Shown here: one piece after another, positions 59,896 through 64,000 of the stretch | Layout of the letters: each line of letters starts with the position of its first letter | How positions within the stretch are numbered: the first letter of the stretch is position 1 | Source: Agapanthus africanus | Lineage: Eukaryota; Streptophyta; Magnoliopsida; Asparagales; Amaryllidaceae | Direction of reading: 5' to 3' | Length of the DNA: 64,000 nucleotides | Assembly: GCA_030015575.1 (NCBI GenBank) | Contig: JASDDO010000006.1 | Span: 320,464,361-320,528,360 of the forward strand | The notes under the pieces: model-generated | What the model was told of the DNA's origin: nothing | What the model saw: only the letters and a program-made list of their open reading frames with translations | Databases searched by the model: none | Position numbers and translations under genes: made by a program

Positions 59896-62260
59896 GTCTT
59901 CATCCCATCCAGCATCAGAGTATACGTGTAAAGCAAGGTTAGAATCAGAAGGAAACAACAGTGACCGAGTATCAGTGCCCCAAATATATCGAAGAACCCG
60001 TATGAGAGTTGCGTAGTGAACTGATATACGAGTACTTATAAACCAACTGAAAACATGAACAACATATGCAATATCTGGCCCGTAAGAGAGGAAAATAAGT
60101 GCACCAACCAACTCACGATACCGAGTGGGGTTCGGTAGGTTTCTCCATTTGCTTGACGAAGCTTCAATGAAGCTCTATCGACATAGCCGTAGAAGTACCA
60201 GCAGTAATAGTAGAATCATTAATCATGACTCATGCAAGAAAATCAGAAATGTCTTCTGCTGTGATAGAAAATAACCACGGGGAGAGTAAGCAATTTCGAT
60301 CCCCAAGAAATAGCGTAAATATCCAAGATTCTTCATCTTAAACTGCTGCTGAAGAAGTTTCTTTAGATATGTGATAGTCGTTGGTCATCACAAGTGACAA
60401 TCATATCATTAACATAGATCAGGAGAAAAGCTCGGTCTTTGAAGGAAGAGCGATAGAAAAGTGCATAATCAGTACGGCTCTCGGTGAATCCTGCAGTCAG
60501 AAGAGTTTGACGAAATCGCTCAAACCAAGCATAGGGTGCCTGCTTAAGACCATAAATGAGTATGATGCAGATGACATACATACCCAGGGGAAGTGGAGAC
60601 ACTAGGAGGAGGTTCCATATAAATCATCTCCGAAATGTCACTGTTAATTAATGCATTCTTAACGTCCATCTGAAATATGGGTCTGTGATGAGCTGCAGCA
60701 ACTGCAATGAGCACGCGAATGGAAGTGATCTTGGCAACAAGAGCAAAAGTCTCTTTATAATCAATACCATATTCTGAGAAAACCCACGAGCCACAAGACA
60801 TGTCTTGTACGTTCAACTGATCATCTGACTTGGTTTTAACCTTGTAAATCCATTTACAGCTAATAGGCTTGATATCTGATGGTAAAGGAACAAGATCCAT
60901 GTGTGAGTATCACGAAAAGCTTGCATTCTTCGTGCATGGCCTACTGCCATTCTGGATATTTCATAGCCTCAATACATGACTTGGGTTCTGAATAGAATGA
61001 ATAGCAGAAAAAATACACACTGCATCGTTAGTCATACAAAAACTATAATGGGCAGGTGGCCGTCGTTCCCGCGGAGGATTCCGACAAGATAGAGGAAGAA
61101 ATAACATTCGAAGAATACGGTACATGCATAGGTGAATGCTCAGTCGTCACCGTATCAGTGGAAGGAACGGTAGAAAGGCATAGAAGTATCAATAGGTGTA
61201 ATAGGAGATGGAACGGGAGTATATATAGGCACAAAGTAGGTGTAACTGAATATGAGGTAGAGGAACCAAGAAATGACATATCTATGTCGAAATGAGCAAA
61301 ATACGGCACATTCTTGAAAAACGTGACTTTTCGAGAAATATGAAACGTCTACTAGTAGAATCGTAACATCTGTATCCTTATGAATTGGACGATATCCTAT
61401 CATAAAACACTTCACTAAGCGAGAAAAAAGTTATCTCGTCACGAGCAGGCAAAAGAATAAAACAACACAGCCAAAAGTACGCAAAAGGAATAATCAAATG
61501 GGTTTGTAAAGTCTCGAGTATGGAGTAGCATTTGGAAAAAGAAAGATAGAGTGATATTGATGAAAAGAACATATGTCAACAAGCTTCAGCCAATAAGAAC
61601 GAGGGACTGAAGAAGTGAGTAAGAGGGTTCGTGTAGTCTCTAAAATGTGTCGATATTTTCTCTTGGCTATACTATTTTGTTCATGAGTGTGTGGCATGAT
61701 TATTGTGGAAGTGTACCATGAGATTTAAGAATGGTTTGCATAGATGATAAAACATACTCATAAGCATTGTCAGATCTAAAATTTTTAATTCGTTTTAAAA
61801 ACCAAGTATAAATCATATTTGTGAATTCAATATAAATAGGAGGAATCTCAAATCTGGCATGCATAAGATAAACCCAGAAATAACGAGAGTAATCATCTAT
61901 AAATCTAACATAATATCAATAAGCAGACATGGACACAACAGGAGCAACTCTCCAAATATCAGAATGAATCAAATCAAAAGGTTCCAATGAAGTTTTATTA
62001 TGAGACACAAAAGGTAAAGCAATTTGTTTTGCCGATCCGACAAGAACTTCAACGGAAACGGGGGTGGCGAAAGCTTGAATATGAAGGTGGGCTTTGACAG
62101 TAGTGTTTCTTGAAGAGGAAAGCACCAAGGATCTTGATGAGGAAGGTGACATGGATTCTTGATCAAAGTCGGGGGGAAAAATTCGACAGTTTCGTGACAG
62201 CAAGGATGCCCACAAAGAAGATCAACGACGGGACCAACAAGGATCAATCAACACGCTCTG
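59896..62260 (-). pseudogene. Copia Pol, N-terminal and central part (minus-strand element)
   Basis: Read leftwards: GAG-preintegrase and integrase start (62215-61916: LEPFDLIHSDIWRVAPVVS), integrase core end (61697-61494: PHTHEQNSIAKRKYRHILE), RT N-terminus (60900-60544: CKWIYKVK, FQMDVKNALINSDISEMIY), RT core (60602-60363: YGLKQAPYAWFERFRQTL, then YVND where YVDD is canonical) and the RT/RNase H start (60111-59896: HVYSDAGWDED). Several frames, so it is broken. It continues at 44652-44200 across the Tekay insertion. No gag or protease is clear before 62260. Confidence 0.85.
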
Positions 62261-62714
62261 ATCATGGTATCATAGCCAATGGCTCAATCCAAAATTTATC
62301 TTCATTTATATTTTTAGTTTATTATTCCAAATAAATAAAGTCGCGTCAATAATATCTAATTCAGAAATGAGTTCTCTCAGTTTGATAATAAGCACTTCCT
62401 CCATCAATATCAAATCCAAGCAGCTATTCCTTTTTTATGACGTCTTCTAACTGCAAGATCTTCTTCCATCCAAGCAGCTATTATTTTCTTATGACGTTTT
62501 CTAGCTATATGATCTTCTTCCTTTAGCATTTCCAGTGAAAGAGATTGCAAACTATTCTGTCCACCTTATAATCTGCGAAAGAGACCAAAAGGTATCAATC
62601 TGCCATACTCGATACTTTATAATTGTTGTTCTTCTCCGTCGTTTTACAAGTTGCATATTTTGGTTCAAGATATTATCCAAACTCTCGGTTATTTACCGTG
62701 AGTTTGAAGGAATC
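62261..62714 (+). other. Unresolved copia-derived sequence
   Basis: Starts with ATGGTATCATAGCC followed by AATGGCTCAATCC, which looks like a decayed plus-strand primer site and gag start. It overlaps a minus-strand GATCAGAGC. A CAAGCAGCTATT...TTATGACGT block is duplicated (about 62415 and 62470). It leads up to the LTR at 62715. Confidence 0.4.
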
Positions 62715-62876
62715 TGTTGGATTATGAGATATTTGAATATAACTGTATTAGATATTATGGTTATCATAGATGAGATAAGTTTTAATTTATGTTGTTGAGA
62801 TTTTAATTAGTATGTTAGATTGTTAGGATTATTAGTTATTAGTTTGTTATGTTATGAGGTGCATAAATCGGTATGA
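62715..62876 (+). repeat. LTR of a plus-strand copia remnant, right copy (partial)
   Basis: TGTTGGATTATGAGATATTTG onwards is similar to 43659-43835, same orientation. Similarity stops at about 62876, where the palindromic GTTACC region begins. Confidence 0.6.
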
Positions 62877-62889
62877 TCATTACTTAGGG

Positions 62890-63345
62890 TATAGATTTCA
62901 TAAAGGTTTTAACCGTTACCAAAAAACCCATATGGTACTGGTTAAAATTGTTACACAATTGTTACAAAAAAAAAAACCCAGTCACCAAAAGCCTGGTAAC
63001 GGTGTAAACCGTTACCATAGAGTTTTGTGGTAACGGTTAAAATAATTACCAATTACGCGGCGTTACCAAATGGATTCAGATAACTGAAACGTATCAGTGT
63101 GGAGCCCACATATATTGTAACGGTTTAAACAGTTATCATGTATATGGAAACGGTTTTAACAATTACAACAGACATTCTATGGTAATGGTTATAACCGTTA
63201 CCATATCGTCTCCCATTACGAAAGAATACCTGCTACTGATATCTTTCATATATCAGGAGCAGGTAACTATTATTGAAGCCCACGATAAAGGTTATAACCG
63301 TTACTATAGATGTTTTGGTAACAGTTATAATCGTTACCAAATTTA
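62890..63345. repeat. Palindromic GGTAACGGT / ACCGTTACC array
   Basis: Roughly eight inverted units such as GGTAACGGTGTAAACCGTTACC-type (62996-63017; 9-bp arms) and GGTAATGGTTATAACCGTTA (~63181). It resembles the subterminal repeat zone of CACTA (En/Spm) elements, where the transposase binds. Confidence 0.75.
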
Positions 63346-63489
63346 TTATCTATTTTTAAAAAAATAAAAAATCTCCACGCCCTACGCGCGTTACTTTCAT
63401 TTACAACCAGCAATAGATAATAATAATGATCAAATCTTATACAATTAGAATAATCAAGAAGTAATATGATCAGAATCGCACGCAATTAT

Positions 63490-63490
63490 A

Positions 63491-63536
<46 letters not shown>
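63490..63536. repeat. TA/CA microsatellite
   Basis: AT run followed by ACACACAC. Confidence 0.95.
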
Positions 63537-63537
<1 letters not shown>

Positions 63538-63599
63538 GCCAGTATAATCAATAAATCAACAAACAAAATGTTTGTATCAATAAATCAATAAATCTATGG

Positions 63600-64000
63600 T
63601 TGTAGGGACAATCCACCTCCATCGTCCCGTGACCTGAAACATACTCCCTATCTCGTCCCGGATGGACTCCTCATGCGTCTACCTTAGCTCCCGGACCTGC
63701 GCCGCAAGCGTCTGTAGTTGCTACTGCGTCTGTTGAACTGCTGCGCTATCTGCTCCTGCAGCTGCTCCATACACTCGTGAGTTGATGAATCTCCTCCCGC
63801 GACACAACAGCCGCATCTTCCCGCGTCTGGGTCACAGCGTACTCGTGGACGGACGAACGCCTACCAAAGCGTCGGTGGGCCCCGGGACCAACCCCGCGCT
63901 CATACCCATCGTGATGTACACCAGATAGCGAATCTGGGACATGGATAATGGCGGTAATTGGGTCGTCTGGGCCAAGTCCTAGAGGCGTCCGTTCTCGCTT
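63600..64000 (-). pseudogene. Probable CACTA (En/Spm) plant transposase C-terminal fragment
   Basis: The minus strand reads LGPDDPITAIIHVPDSLSGV, then in a shifted frame MEQLQEQIAQQFNRR and LQTLAAQVRELR, then THEESIRDEIGSMFQ, a Gln-rich coiled coil typical of the end of the Ptta/En/Spm plant transposase family. Several stops and frame changes occur. With the palindrome array to the left it suggests a CACTA element read leftwards and extending beyond the window. No CACTA terminal motif was found, so this is tentative. Confidence 0.4.

Noticed and set aside
62895..63345. CRISPR-like array
   Set aside because: The repeats are variable palindromes without regular spacers, in a plant nuclear genome.

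Overview
This is nuclear DNA from a flowering plant. It carries two spliced plant genes (a TAXIMIN small protein and a GTE/BET bromodomain protein) in an AT-rich island. The island lies between two nests of plant LTR retrotransposons and DNA transposons. The species cannot be named from the sequence. Almost everything that reads as protein outside the two genes belongs to transposable elements.

Left nest (1-20654). A minus-strand Ty3/gypsy element of the Tat type (5' LTR, gag, protease, start of reverse transcriptase) was split twice. A Ty1/copia element with two 2215-bp LTRs and a CGTTG target duplication (9164-19748) sits in its 5' part. A plus-strand gypsy element with a 3.7-kb LTR, of which only the 3' part is visible (1-6527), cut its reverse transcriptase. 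That gypsy element has two short intact ORFs, one with two zinc knuckles and one strongly acidic. Both start just after splice-acceptor-like sequence.

Host island (20655-43658). TAXIMIN (23488-23825, minus, two exons) and GTE (39372-41497, minus, four exons) are the only host genes I can support. Between them are a hAT-like MITE (26762-27159) and a complete 7.7-kb Mutator-like element (30043-37727) with ~0.3-kb terminal inverted repeats and a perfect 9-bp target duplication. The Mutator-like element carries a degraded mudrA-type transposase and, divergently, a degraded plant mobile domain (PMD) gene. A threefold array of terminal-repeat-like modules lies between them. This element is the most unusual object in the window.

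Right nest (43659-62876). Remnants of a plus-strand copia element enclose a minus-strand copia element. That element is split by a 15.2-kb Tekay-type gypsy element with a GTCTT target duplication. The 3' LTR of the Tekay element is in turn split by a probably minus-strand element at 53855-57934 with a CCGAG target duplication, rich in palindromes and tandem repeats. A 200-N assembly gap and the tail of yet another gypsy LTR lie inside that last element. The window ends in a probable CACTA-type element with palindromic GGTAACGGT repeats and a fragment resembling an En/Spm-type plant transposase.

The nesting gives a relative order of insertion. The two host genes are the only loci likely to make conserved cellular proteins. 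The transposon genes are mostly broken; the copia element at 9164-19748 is the youngest-looking, with about 1% LTR divergence counted by eye.
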